From Dehalococcoidia bacterium CG2_30_46_19 (GTDB lineage: Bacteria; Chloroflexota; Dehalococcoidia; GIF9; AB-539-J10): a DNA stretch of 9,810 bases. How positions within the stretch are numbered: the first letter of the stretch is position 1; every line of letters starts with the position of its first letter. Location of the stretch: the NCBI GenBank assembly GCA_001872925.1, contig MNYD01000081.1, positions 1 to 9,810 on the forward strand, given 5' to 3'. Positions 1 to 5,817 of the stretch are shown in pieces. The translations under genes and the position numbers were made by a program. The notes beneath the pieces are model-generated. The model saw only the letters and a list, made by a program, of their open reading frames with translations. It had not been told where the DNA came from and did not search any database.

Positions 1-115
1 GGAGCCTGTCCTGAGCATCTTGAGATTCTTCCCCTTCACTTCGTTCAGGGTCAGAATGACAGGAGGCGAAGGGCTCGCAATGACAAAGGGAAGACTCAGA
101 ATGACAGGAAAGGAG
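1..115. repeat. Cluster of short dispersed palindromic repeats
   Basis: Non-coding stretch downstream of fpg. The 14-mer tcagaatgacagga occurs identically at 51-64 and 96-109, and a related unit, ctcgcaatgacaaagg, lies between them at 74-89. The core aatgac recurs at 55, 79 and 100. Imperfect dyad symmetry is visible: cctgtc (5-10) against gacagg (58-63), and attct (24-28) against agaat (53-57), enclosing cacttcgttcaggg. From memory, the reverse complement matches the common intergenic families GTCATTCTGA..GAAGAATCT and GTCATTGCGAG..GAAGC found in many copies in some bacterial genomes. The hairpin could also end fpg transcription, but no T-tract follows it. The array may continue beyond base 1. 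Confidence 0.75.
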
Positions 116-118
116 GGT

Positions 119-961
119 TCATGGCCAAGGTGGTAAAAGGGGCATCTGGGTTGTCAGGGGCTGGCAGTTGGGGCAAAAGTAGGTGCCGCGGTTCCGCAGA
201 AAAATACGCTCAATGGGGGCACCACAAATGGGACAGGGCATGCCTTTCCTGTGAGCAACTTTGAAATCAAGATGGGCTGTGCCCAACTGACCACCAGGGC
301 GGATATAAGTATCCGTGCTAGCTCCTTTTTTAGCGATAGCTGAGCGAAGGATGCTCTGAATGGAATTATGTATATCTTGAATCTCCCTGGTGGATAAGCT
401 GTCGGTAGTTCTGAGGGGATGTATTCGAGCGGCAAAGAGGGTTTCATCGGCATACATATTGCCGATTCCAGCGATGAGGCTCTGGTCAACGAGAGCCACC
501 TTGATAGGAATATGATGTTTGCTTAACCTTTGTGACAAAACGTTAGCGGTGAAATCCTTGTCCAGCGGCTCAGGTCCCAGCTTGCCAATGATAGGTGCGA
601 TATTTTCCCCAAGCCATATTATTCCCAAGCGTCTCTGGTCATTGAAGACAAGTTGATTGCCATTGGAAAAGGTGAAACTCGCTCTGGTATGAGGTCTAAT
701 CTCCTTTGGGTTTAATAATAATGCTCCGCTCATTCTAAGATGCATAACCAGGTATTGGGCGCTTGATAGCTGAAAAATGAGATATTTTCCACGGCGGTTA
801 ATGCTTTCTATTGCTTGTCCGGTTAGTCTGCGGCAGAATTCTGGTACTGGTAGCTGATATATTAATTGGCTGTCAAAAACACTAACCTGGTCGAAACGTT
901 GTCCCACCACCCAGGGTAAAAGTTCATTTTTGATTGTTTCTACTTCAGGTAACTCGGGCAA
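119..961 (-). CDS. fpg: Formamidopyrimidine-DNA glycosylase (Fpg/MutM)
   Basis: Bifunctional glycosylase/AP lyase that removes 8-oxoguanine and other oxidised purines in base excision repair. The 280-aa protein begins MPELPEVET, giving the catalytic Pro2 and Glu3. Lys59 lies in RRGKY, intercalating-type residues are seen at 73-79 (MHLRMSG) and 107-113 (NDQRRLG), the helix-two-turn-helix region is near 157-173 (LVDQSLIAGIGNMYADE), and a zinc finger uses Cys243, Cys246, Cys263 and Cys266 with Arg258 in the finger loop. All residues expected of an active Fpg are present. About 13 residues follow the last zinc cysteine, slightly more than usual. The start is TTG at 961-959, because Met-Pro-Glu must be the N-terminus and AGGAAAG (971-965) lies 6 nt before it. 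It follows coaE by 8 bp, so the two are probably co-transcribed. Confidence 0.97.
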   Translation of the reverse strand: MPELPEVETIKNELLPWVVGQRFDQVSVFDSQLIYQLPVPEFCRRLTGQAIESINRRGKYLIFQLSSAQYLVMHLRMSGALLLNPKEIRPHTRASFTFSNGNQLVFNDQRRLGIIWLGENIAPIIGKLGPEPLDKDFTANVLSQRLSKHHIPIKVALVDQSLIAGIGNMYADETLFAARIHPLRTTDSLSTREIQDIHNSIQSILRSAIAKKGASTDTYIRPGGQLGTAHLDFKVAHRKGMPCPICGAPIERIFLRNRGTYFCPNCQPLTTQMPLLPPWP

Positions 962-964
962 ATT

Positions 965-972
965 CTTTCCTA
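965..972 (-). promoter_or_regulatory. fpg ribosome binding site overlapping the coaE stop codon
   Basis: Minus-strand TAGGAAAG holds the coaE stop (TAG, 972-970) and continues directly as a Shine-Dalgarno-like AGGA. The TTG start of fpg follows with about 6 nt spacing. This supports the TTG start and suggests translational coupling of coaE and fpg. Confidence 0.7.
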
Positions 973-1560
973 TGTAAGTTTATTCCACAGTTCAACTATC
1001 TTTTCATGTAATTCGTTTATATCACCTTCGTTACAGATTACCTCATCGGCGGATTTCATCTTCTTTTCGTCAGGCGTCTGCGATTTAAGTCGCGCTAAGA
1101 TTTCGTCCCGGTCAGCTTTTTGACCTCTGGTAAGCCTTCGGAGCAGTGTCTCTGGTGAAGCTGTTACCAGCCATACTTTATCTACCAATGTAGTCCAGTT
1201 AGCCTCAATGAGCAGGGCAGCTTCCAAAGCGACCACTTTTGTTCCCAGGCGGCGATAATTTTCAATCCTTTCCTTTACCACTTGATACGCTTCAGGATGC
1301 ACTATCTCGTTTAATTGTGCCAATGCTTTTGGGTTGGAGAAAACCAACTGTGCCAATTTAACGCGGTTGATTTCCCCACTAGGTCGCAACACCTCCGTGC
1401 CGAAAATGTCGATTATCTTCTGCCAGGCCTGGCTATGCGGTTTATAAACTCCCTGTGCTGCTTTATCGGCATCTATGACTGCAGCGCCAAGCTCAGCCAG
1501 AAATCGGCATACTGTGCTTTTGCCACTGCCGATATTGCCGGTTACTCCAATGACGACCAT
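970..1560 (-). CDS. coaE: Dephospho-CoA kinase (CoaE)
   Basis: Catalyses the last step of coenzyme A synthesis: ATP-dependent phosphorylation of the ribose 3'-hydroxyl of dephospho-CoA, in the cytosol. The 196-aa length is typical. The N-terminal P-loop is GNIGSGKS (residues 8-15), followed by the family's ID.AD element (VIDADK, 28-33), the HPE segment at 88-90, the central EAALLIE stretch (113-119) and the lid-type helix RGQKADRDEILARLKSQ (145-161). The ATG start at 1560 sits immediately before the P-loop strand, as in the family. No Shine-Dalgarno is visible upstream; instead a TATAAT box ends 8 nt before the ATG, suggesting a leaderless message. It is first of the coaE-fpg pair and divergent from the radical SAM gene. 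Confidence 0.97.
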   Translation of the reverse strand: MVVIGVTGNIGSGKSTVCRFLAELGAAVIDADKAAQGVYKPHSQAWQKIIDIFGTEVLRPSGEINRVKLAQLVFSNPKALAQLNEIVHPEAYQVVKERIENYRRLGTKVVALEAALLIEANWTTLVDKVWLVTASPETLLRRLTRGQKADRDEILARLKSQTPDEKKMKSADEVICNEGDINELHEKIVELWNKLT

Positions 1561-1568
1561 TCTGCTGA

Positions 1569-1574
1569 ATTATA
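1569..1574 (-). promoter_or_regulatory. -10 box of the coaE-fpg promoter (leaderless geometry)
   Basis: Perfect TATAAT on the minus strand, 8 nt before the coaE ATG. A start site 6-8 nt downstream would fall at or next to the ATG. No convincing -35 hexamer is seen at 16-18 bp (ACCTAA at 17). Confidence 0.55.
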
Positions 1575-1596
1575 CCTCAATTTATATTAATTTAGG
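1575..1596. promoter_or_regulatory. Imperfect 22-bp palindrome between divergent promoters (candidate operator)
   Basis: The sequence cctcaatttat/attaatttagg has 9 of 11 base pairs in dyad symmetry (mismatches at pairs 4 and 9). It abuts the coaE -10 box on one side and ends 9 bp before the -10 box of the opposite promoter. A regulator bound here could control both directions. It is AT-rich, so chance symmetry is possible, and the regulator is unknown. Confidence 0.35.
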
Positions 1597-1602
1597 TTAC
1601 GA

Positions 1603-1611
1603 TGATATAAT
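1603..1611 (+). promoter_or_regulatory. Extended -10 promoter element for amrS
   Basis: TGATATAAT matches the extended -10 consensus TGnTATAAT. The -35 region (near 1583-1588, tatatt) is weak, as is common with extended -10 promoters. Predicted transcription start is about 1617-1619, giving a very short leader. Confidence 0.55.
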
Positions 1612-1629
1612 AGTCGAGGTTGGTTGGTG

Positions 1630-2652
1630 ATGGAAAAGGAGGCAATACTTTATGAAAAGCTTCCCAGTGATAGGGTGAGGTGTCATGTTTGTCAGTGGAG
1701 GTGCGTCATCAATCCCGGTAAAATGGGCGTTTGTCAGATGCGCCTCAATCGTGGTGGCAATTTATATACTCTCAATTATGGTGAAGTATCCTCGGCAGCT
1801 TCCGACCACATTGAGAAGAAGCCTTTATTTCACTTCTTCCCCGGCAGCTTTGCCTTTTCCCTGGGCACATGGGGGTGTAACTTTCATTGCCAGCATTGCC
1901 AGAACTGGGAGATTTCCTGTGGTGATATTCCAGCGACCTCGCGTTATCTGTCTCCGGAGAAGGAAATAGAGTTAACCCGGGAATATGGCTGTGAAGGCAT
2001 TGCCTGGACTTATAATGAGCCAGCGGTATGGTTTGAATATACTTTAGATTCCGCCAAGCTGGCCAAGCAAAACAGTTTATACACCGTTTATGTCACCAAT
2101 GGCTATCTTACCCCGGAGGCTCTGGATACTATAGGTCCCTACCTCGATGCCTGGAGGGTTGATGTTAAAGGGTTTAGCGATGACTTCTACCGTAAATTAG
2201 CTAAGGTGTCCCATTGGCAGGGTATTCTCGATGTTGCTAAACGAGCCAAGGAGAAGTGGGATATGCATGTTGAGGTGGTGACCAATATCATTCCTACAAT
2301 GAATGATGACGAGGAGCAGCTTCAGGGCATTGCCGCCTGGATTCGGGATAATTTAGGAGAGCTTACCCCGTGGCATGTGACTCGCTTTTATCCCATGCAT
2401 AATCTAAGTTACCTGCCAGCTACCCCGGTATCCACTCTGGAAAAGGCTTATAGAATTGGTAAGGAGGTGGGGCTAAAGTTTGTTTATCTTGGCAATGTTG
2501 CTGGACATGAGTATGAAAATACTGTGTGCTACTCCTGTGGCAAGCTGAATGTTCGCCGGATTGGCTATGATACCGATGTTGTCGGGCTTGATGACTCTAA
2601 ATGTAAATTTTGTGGTGCCGAGCTTAATTTCAGGACAGAGATGAAACAATAA
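1630..2652 (+). CDS. amrS: AmmeMemoRadiSam system radical SAM enzyme (AmrS)
   Basis: Radical SAM enzyme of the widely conserved AmmeMemoRadiSam system, whose substrate is not established. Numbered from ATG 1630 (340 aa): an N-terminal cysteine cluster Cys18, Cys21, Cys25, Cys35; the [4Fe-4S]/SAM motif CNFHCQHC with Cys83, Cys87, Cys90; the TYNEP motif (127-131); and a C-terminal zinc-ribbon-like set Cys300/Cys303 and Cys325/Cys328. This order and length fit the family, which is related to pyruvate formate-lyase activating enzymes; a PFL activator is disfavoured by the extra cysteine clusters and the neighbouring AMMECR1 gene. In-frame TTG (1624) and GTG (1627) also precede ATG 1630. The GAGG at 1616-1619 lies 10 nt before ATG and 7 nt before GTG, so the exact start is uncertain by two codons. 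Its stop codon lies 14 bp before the amrA start. Confidence 0.9.
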   Translation: MEKEAILYEKLPSDRVRCHVCQWRCVINPGKMGVCQMRLNRGGNLYTLNYGEVSSAASDHIEKKPLFHFFPGSFAFSLGTWGCNFHCQHCQNWEISCGDIPATSRYLSPEKEIELTREYGCEGIAWTYNEPAVWFEYTLDSAKLAKQNSLYTVYVTNGYLTPEALDTIGPYLDAWRVDVKGFSDDFYRKLAKVSHWQGILDVAKRAKEKWDMHVEVVTNIIPTMNDDEEQLQGIAAWIRDNLGELTPWHVTRFYPMHNLSYLPATPVSTLEKAYRIGKEVGLKFVYLGNVAGHEYENTVCYSCGKLNVRRIGYDTDVVGLDDSKCKFCGAELNFRTEMKQ

Positions 2653-2653
2653 T

Positions 2654-2660
2654 GGAGGGT
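2654..2660 (+). promoter_or_regulatory. Ribosome binding site that fixes the amrA start
   Basis: GGAGGGT, just after the amrS stop codon (2650-2652). GGAGG at 2654-2658 lies 8 nt before ATG 2667, so it favours that start over the ATG at 2652, which overlaps the amrS stop and has no such site. Confidence 0.75.
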
Positions 2661-2666
2661 AGGTCC

Positions 2667-3185
2667 ATGGAAGAGGAGCTTCATCCTGTAGTAAAACTGG
2701 CTAAGGATACTGTGGAGAACTACGTTTGTAGTGGCAAAATATTGACTCTGCCTGAAGAATTGACCCCTGAAATGAGGGGACGGGCAGGAGTTTTTGTTTC
2801 CATTCATAAGCTCGGAGAGTTGAGAGGTTGCATTGGCACTTTCGAGCCCTGTAGGAATAATGTTGCTGAGGAGATTATCAGCAACGCAATCAGTTCGGCT
2901 ACCAGGGACCCTCGTTTTCCGCCAATCTCAGTTTCTGAGCTGGATGATTTAGAATACAGCGTTGATATCCTTACCCAGCCTGAGCCAGTCAGGGATAAAA
3001 GCCAGCTCGACCCTAAAAGATATGGGCTTATTGTCGAAAGCGGATTCAGGCGAGGGCTTCTATTACCTGATTTAGAGGGCGTGGATAGTGGTGAGGAACA
3101 AATCAGGATTTGCCGCCTCAAGGCGGGGATATCGAGTGATGAGCCAGTTAATCTCTATCGCTTTGAGGTAAGAAGATTCAAGTAA
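2667..3185 (+). CDS. amrA: AmmeMemoRadiSam system protein A (AMMECR1-like)
   Basis: AMMECR1-domain protein, 172 aa from ATG 2667. The hallmark LRGCIGT lies at residues 52-58, followed by [11 protein letters not shown] (78-88), the strand EYSVDIL (96-102) and the glycine-rich [13 protein letters not shown] (126-138) typical of the bacterial protein A group. Cys55 is the conserved cysteine. The family is linked to the AmmeMemoRadiSam system by conserved neighbourhood; its biochemical role is unknown. It directly follows amrS and is surely co-transcribed with it. A start at 2652 would add five residues, but the strong GGAGG falls inside that extension, so 2667 is preferred. No Memo-like dioxygenase-fold gene is found next to it. 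Confidence 0.9.
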   Translation: MEEELHPVVKLAKDTVENYVCSGKILTLPEELTPEMRGRAGVFVSIHKLGELRGCIGTFEPCRNNVAEEIISNAISSATRDPRFPPISVSELDDLEYSVDILTQPEPVRDKSQLDPKRYGLIVESGFRRGLLLPDLEGVDSGEEQIRICRLKAGISSDEPVNLYRFEVRRFK

Positions 3186-3196
3186 AATGCAAAAGC

Positions 3197-3234
3197 AAAG
3201 ATACAGAGTGAAAATTAAAAAGTTTTGTATCTTT
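3197..3234. repeat. Inverted repeat 1 upstream of the DUF47 gene
   Basis: aaagataca (3197-3205) and tgtatcttt (3226-3234) are perfect 9-bp inverted arms; G-U pairs could extend the RNA stem inward. The right arm lies outside the left arm of inverted repeat 2, so the two stems cross. Confidence 0.6.
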
Positions 3235-3259
3235 AGTTGTCATTTTGATTTTTAATTTT
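3211..3259. repeat. Inverted repeat 2 upstream of the DUF47 gene
   Basis: aaaattaaaaa (3211-3221) and tttttaatttt (3249-3259) are perfect 11-bp inverted arms made only of A and T. The right arm ends 5 nt before the AGGAGG of the next gene. With inverted repeat 1 it gives either alternative hairpins or a pseudoknot-like topology. Confidence 0.55.
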
Positions 3260-3276
3260 GCGACAGGAGGTGTATT

Positions 3277-3906
3277 TTGGCTAAGTTTTTACTAACGCCC
3301 AGGGATACCAAGTTTTATGACTTATTTGAGGAAAGTGCGGCTAATTTAGTCACTGCCGCAGAGAAGCTGGTTGACCTATTTAACAATTATGAGGATGTTG
3401 AGGCGAAGGCAAAGCAACTCAAGGCTTTGGAGCACCAGGGTGATACGATAACTCATGAGATAATACAGAGGGTGAATCGCACCTTTGTCACTCCCATAGA
3501 TAGAGAGGATATTGCTCTTCTCGCCCATACGCTGGACAGTGTAATGGACTTTATCGAGGCTGCGGGCAGAACAGCCTTTCTTTACCGCATCGCTCAACCC
3601 ACGGAAAGGGCTCGGCAACTAGCTTCAATTGTTGCCAAGATGACCTATGCATTGAACGAGGTATTGCCTTGTTTGCGCCACCGTAACCAGTTCAAACGAA
3701 TTTTAGAGCAATGCGTGGAAATCAACAGCCTGGAAAACGAGGCTGATGATGTGCATCATGCTGCCATGGCTGAGCTGTTTGATAGTAGCAAAGATGCCAG
3801 TGAGATAATTAAATTGCGTGAGCTTTACCAGCATATGGAAGATGCTACTGACCAAGGGGAGGATGTAGCCAATATCCTTGAGGGCATAGTATTGAAGCAT
3901 GCCTGA
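3277..3906 (+). CDS. DUF47 family PhoU-like phosphate transport accessory protein
   Basis: Soluble all-helical protein of the DUF47 (PhoU-like) family, 209 aa, usual for the family. It has two E-x3-D-x3-H motifs in equivalent places of the two helical bundles, Glu52/Asp56/His60 and Glu153/Asp157/His161, plus Asp87/Asp91 and Glu188/Asp192/Asp196, matching the metal-binding pattern of PhoU-like proteins. Family members are nearly always encoded beside PiT transporters and are thought to modulate them. Here the gene overlaps the PiT gene by 8 bp. The start is TTG at 3277, chosen because AGGAGG (3265-3270) lies 6 nt upstream and the N-terminus aligns with the family (MAKFLLTPRD). It should not be named phoU, since no Pst ABC transporter or PhoR/PhoB genes are present. 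Confidence 0.9.
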   Translation: MAKFLLTPRDTKFYDLFEESAANLVTAAEKLVDLFNNYEDVEAKAKQLKALEHQGDTITHEIIQRVNRTFVTPIDREDIALLAHTLDSVMDFIEAAGRTAFLYRIAQPTERARQLASIVAKMTYALNEVLPCLRHRNQFKRILEQCVEINSLENEADDVHHAAMAELFDSSKDASEIIKLRELYQHMEDATDQGEDVANILEGIVLKHA

Positions 3907-4927
3907 GCACCTCGCACTGTTAATCGGGGTAATTGCAGCGGCCATTGGCTTCGGCATTGCCAATGGCTTTAATGATGCCGCTAATGCTATTTCTACCGTA
4001 ATCGGTACTCGCACTCTTTCCCCTCGGGCTGCCATAATTATGGCAGCCTGTTTTAATTTTCTTGGGGCAGCCACGGGCACGGCAGTAGCTGTGACCATCG
4101 GTAAAGGTATTGTTAGCCCTGAATTCATGGATATGAACATCGTTCTTGCCGGGACCGGGGCTGCTATTATCTGGGCTTTGCTAGCTACACGCTTTGGCAT
4201 GCCCATAAGTTTGACCCATTGCTTGGTGGCAGGGTTGGTAGGCGCTGGCATTGCCGCCTCTGGCAGCGGAGCTATTGTTTGGGGGGTTCTAACCAGGGTA
4301 ATTTCTGCGGTTGGTATCGCTCCTCTCCTGGGTCTTGTCGCTGGTTTCTTGGTGATGGTAGCCATAATGTGGCTCTTCCGAAAAGCTGCGCCGGAAAGAG
4401 TACAGGGCGTCTTCAGCAGACTACAGGTCGTTTCAGCAGCGTTCATGGCATACAGTCACGGCAAGAACGATGGACAGATGCCTATTGCCCTAATCACTAC
4501 GGTGCTAATGGTTTCTCCTGCTTCTCCTTATTACAATACTAATTTGTGGGGACACCTTTCCTTATTGGATCCTAACTTATGGTGGGTAATAGTCGTTTCT
4601 GCCACCTCAATTAGCCTTGGTACCTTTATCGGCGGAAGGCGAGTCATCGAGACATTGGGATTGAAGGTGACTACTTTGCGCCCTGTCAATGGATTTGCTG
4701 CTGAGGCATCGGCAGCTAGCGTCATTGAGCTCGCCTCACGATTCGGTATCCCGGTAAGCACCACACACTGCATAGCTAGTGCGATAATGGGGGTAGGTGC
4801 TACAAGACGCCTTTCCGCAGTGCGATGGGGCATAGCCAGAAATATCGTGTTGGTCTGGATTTTGACTTTCCCCGTTTGTGGTGCCCTCGGCTGGCTTATT
4901 GCCTCATTGCTGAAGATTGTCGCTTGA
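3899..4927 (+). CDS. pit: PiT family inorganic phosphate transporter
   Basis: Low-affinity inorganic phosphate permease (PHO-4/PiT family), integral inner membrane protein of 342 aa. The duplicated family signature is clear: GFNDAANA (23-30) in the first half and HGKNDGQ (187-193) in the second, each followed by a second repeat element, ISLTHC (103-108) and VSTTHC (286-291). About ten hydrophobic segments are visible. Members usually co-transport phosphate, often as a metal-phosphate complex, with protons or sodium; which ion is used cannot be read from the sequence. ATG 3899 overlaps the DUF47 stop by 8 bp and has no Shine-Dalgarno at normal distance, so translational coupling is likely. It is the last gene of the plus-strand block and faces the methyltransferase tail-to-tail. 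Confidence 0.95.
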   Translation: MPEHLALLIGVIAAAIGFGIANGFNDAANAISTVIGTRTLSPRAAIIMAACFNFLGAATGTAVAVTIGKGIVSPEFMDMNIVLAGTGAAIIWALLATRFGMPISLTHCLVAGLVGAGIAASGSGAIVWGVLTRVISAVGIAPLLGLVAGFLVMVAIMWLFRKAAPERVQGVFSRLQVVSAAFMAYSHGKNDGQMPIALITTVLMVSPASPYYNTNLWGHLSLLDPNLWWVIVVSATSISLGTFIGGRRVIETLGLKVTTLRPVNGFAAEASAASVIELASRFGIPVSTTHCIASAIMGVGATRRLSAVRWGIARNIVLVWILTFPVCGALGWLIASLLKIVA

Positions 4928-4953
4928 AATCTTGGATGGTAAGTTAACTAGTT

Positions 4954-5796
4954 TTAATCAGTGCGCTGTGCTATGCAGCAGATATTCATTCCTCTGGGAT
5001 TTTTCTTCAGTAGCTTATTCTCCAGCAGGATTAGTCGGCTTAATGTGGATGCCAGGGCGTGTTGAGCTGGTCCATTTTGTGGCAGCAGCTTGTGCATTGC
5101 TTTATCGAGCTTAAATAGCCTGATGATTGGTCGTAAATATTCCTCTATGGAGGAGAAAAACCAGAAAAGTAGGAAATCAGTGTAGTATATCTGACAGACG
5201 CTAAAATGGCAGTGCGATAATAGCGTTATTAAATCAGAGGGGTGGTATTCTCGTAGATGTCCCAGTTTGTCCAAACGTCTTTCTAAAGGTCTGAACAGAG
5301 GTGCCATCTGTTTCTTAGAGTTGGGGACCTCCAATCGAAGATAACCACCCTTTTTCAATATCCGGGCAAACTCTTCAAGGGTCTCTTTATCTCTGGAAAG
5401 ATGTTCTAACGTGTGAGTGGAGAGGATAATATCGAAGGTTGATGATGCCAGTGGTAGCTGTGATGCCTCGGTTTGAATTAGCCCTGAGCAGAGGATTGGG
5501 CAAGCTTTGTCGTTGCGAGCAGAGCGAAGCAATCTCCTTGTTTCCTGAAGTGCGGTGTAGGATAGGTCGATGCCAACGAAGGTAGTGCCACAAATCCTGG
5601 AAACCACCTTGGGATAGAGACTGTTGCCACAGGCTATATCAGCAAGCTTGTCTCCTTGGCTAATTATGTTGTGTGAGGCTATTTCTTTGGCAAAGGCGAT
5701 GGCATGTGCTTCACGAAACCAGCCTATGAAGAAAAGCGAGTCTTTAGTTATTGTTTCCCATAAGCCTTCATATAATTCGCTGGAATTGGTTGACAA
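4954..5796 (-). CDS. Class I SAM-dependent methyltransferase (Methyltransf_11-like)
   Basis: Cytosolic Rossmann-fold methyltransferase, substrate unknown. Numbered from TTG 5796 (280 aa): motif I LADIACGNSLY (51-61), the acidic SAM-ribose residue Asp77 in FVGIDLS, and motif IV-like FDIILSTHTLEHL (121-133), then the usual LKKGGYLRLEVPN strand-turn (148-159). A family-atypical tail of about 100 residues includes an aromatic stretch FLLFWFF (208-214) that could touch the membrane. Residues 90-97 (LRSARNDK) are encoded by dispersed-repeat DNA. TTG 5796 is preferred: AGGAG (5809-5805) lies 8 nt upstream and the start falls 2 bp after the hydrolase stop. A longer TTG start at 5841 is in frame but lacks a ribosome site and would translate repeat DNA (TSLRGALAL). 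Confidence 0.85.
   Translation of the reverse strand: MSTNSSELYEGLWETITKDSLFFIGWFREAHAIAFAKEIASHNIISQGDKLADIACGNSLYPKVVSRICGTTFVGIDLSYTALQETRRLLRSARNDKACPILCSGLIQTEASQLPLASSTFDIILSTHTLEHLSRDKETLEEFARILKKGGYLRLEVPNSKKQMAPLFRPLERRLDKLGHLREYHPSDLITLLSHCHFSVCQIYYTDFLLFWFFSSIEEYLRPIIRLFKLDKAMHKLLPQNGPAQHALASTLSRLILLENKLLKKNPRGMNICCIAQRTD
5504..5539. repeat. Dispersed palindromic repeat inside the methyltransferase reading frame
   Basis: The minus strand reads AAGGAGATTGCTTCGCTCTG then CTCGCAACGACAAAGC, close to the dispersed family GAGATTGCTTCGCTTCGCTCGCAATGAC (consensus recalled, not searched). Within the window, its plus-strand ctttgtcgttgcgagc matches the reverse complement of 74-89 at 15 of 16 bases. 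It is translated in frame as RLLRSARNDKA without breaking the gene. Confidence 0.7.
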
Positions 5797-5817
5797 AGCT
5801 AATGCTCCTCGCAGTGA
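5791..5817. repeat. Remnant of the same repeat family at the hydrolase/methyltransferase junction
   Basis: The minus strand reads CGTCACTGCGAGGAGC followed by ATTAGCTTTGTCA. The first 16 bases differ by one from the recalled repeat arm CGTCATTGCGAGGAGC. It encodes the last residues of the hydrolase (RHCEEH), contains its TAG stop (5801-5799), and provides the AGGAG (5809-5805) that precedes the methyltransferase TTG start. Confidence 0.5.

Larger units (their letters stand above)
3186..3276. other. AT-rich intergenic region between amrA and the phosphate uptake genes
   Basis: This 91-bp gap separates the AmmeMemoRadiSam pair from the DUF47-PiT pair. It holds two crossing inverted repeats and the AGGAGG ribosome binding site (3265-3270). 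No confident -35/-10 pair is seen (TTGTCA at 3237-3242 has no -10 at the right distance), and no GC-rich terminator hairpin with a T-tract. Confidence 0.6.

Noticed and set aside
1..115. CRISPR array
   Set aside because: Repeats are short, unequal and spaced 21-24 bp with related sequence between them; there are no regular spacers and no cas genes.
2652..2666. Upstream ATG of amrA overlapping the amrS stop as TAATG
   Set aside because: The strong GGAGG lies just after this ATG and is ideally placed for ATG 2667.
3277..3906. PhoU regulator of a Pst system
   Set aside because: The gene overlaps a PiT transporter and no Pst or PhoR/PhoB gene is present; the DUF47 assignment fits better.
3703..4446. 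Long open frame on the minus strand, antisense to the DUF47 and PiT genes
   Set aside because: It lies opposite two clearly recognised genes, has low-complexity Ala/Pro/Met composition typical of the reverse complement of a membrane-protein gene, and has no ribosome binding site.
4928..4953. Possible terminator between the convergent PiT and methyltransferase genes
   Set aside because: The short gap shows only the 8-bp palindrome aactagtt at its edge, with no GC stem and no T-tract, so no terminator is called.
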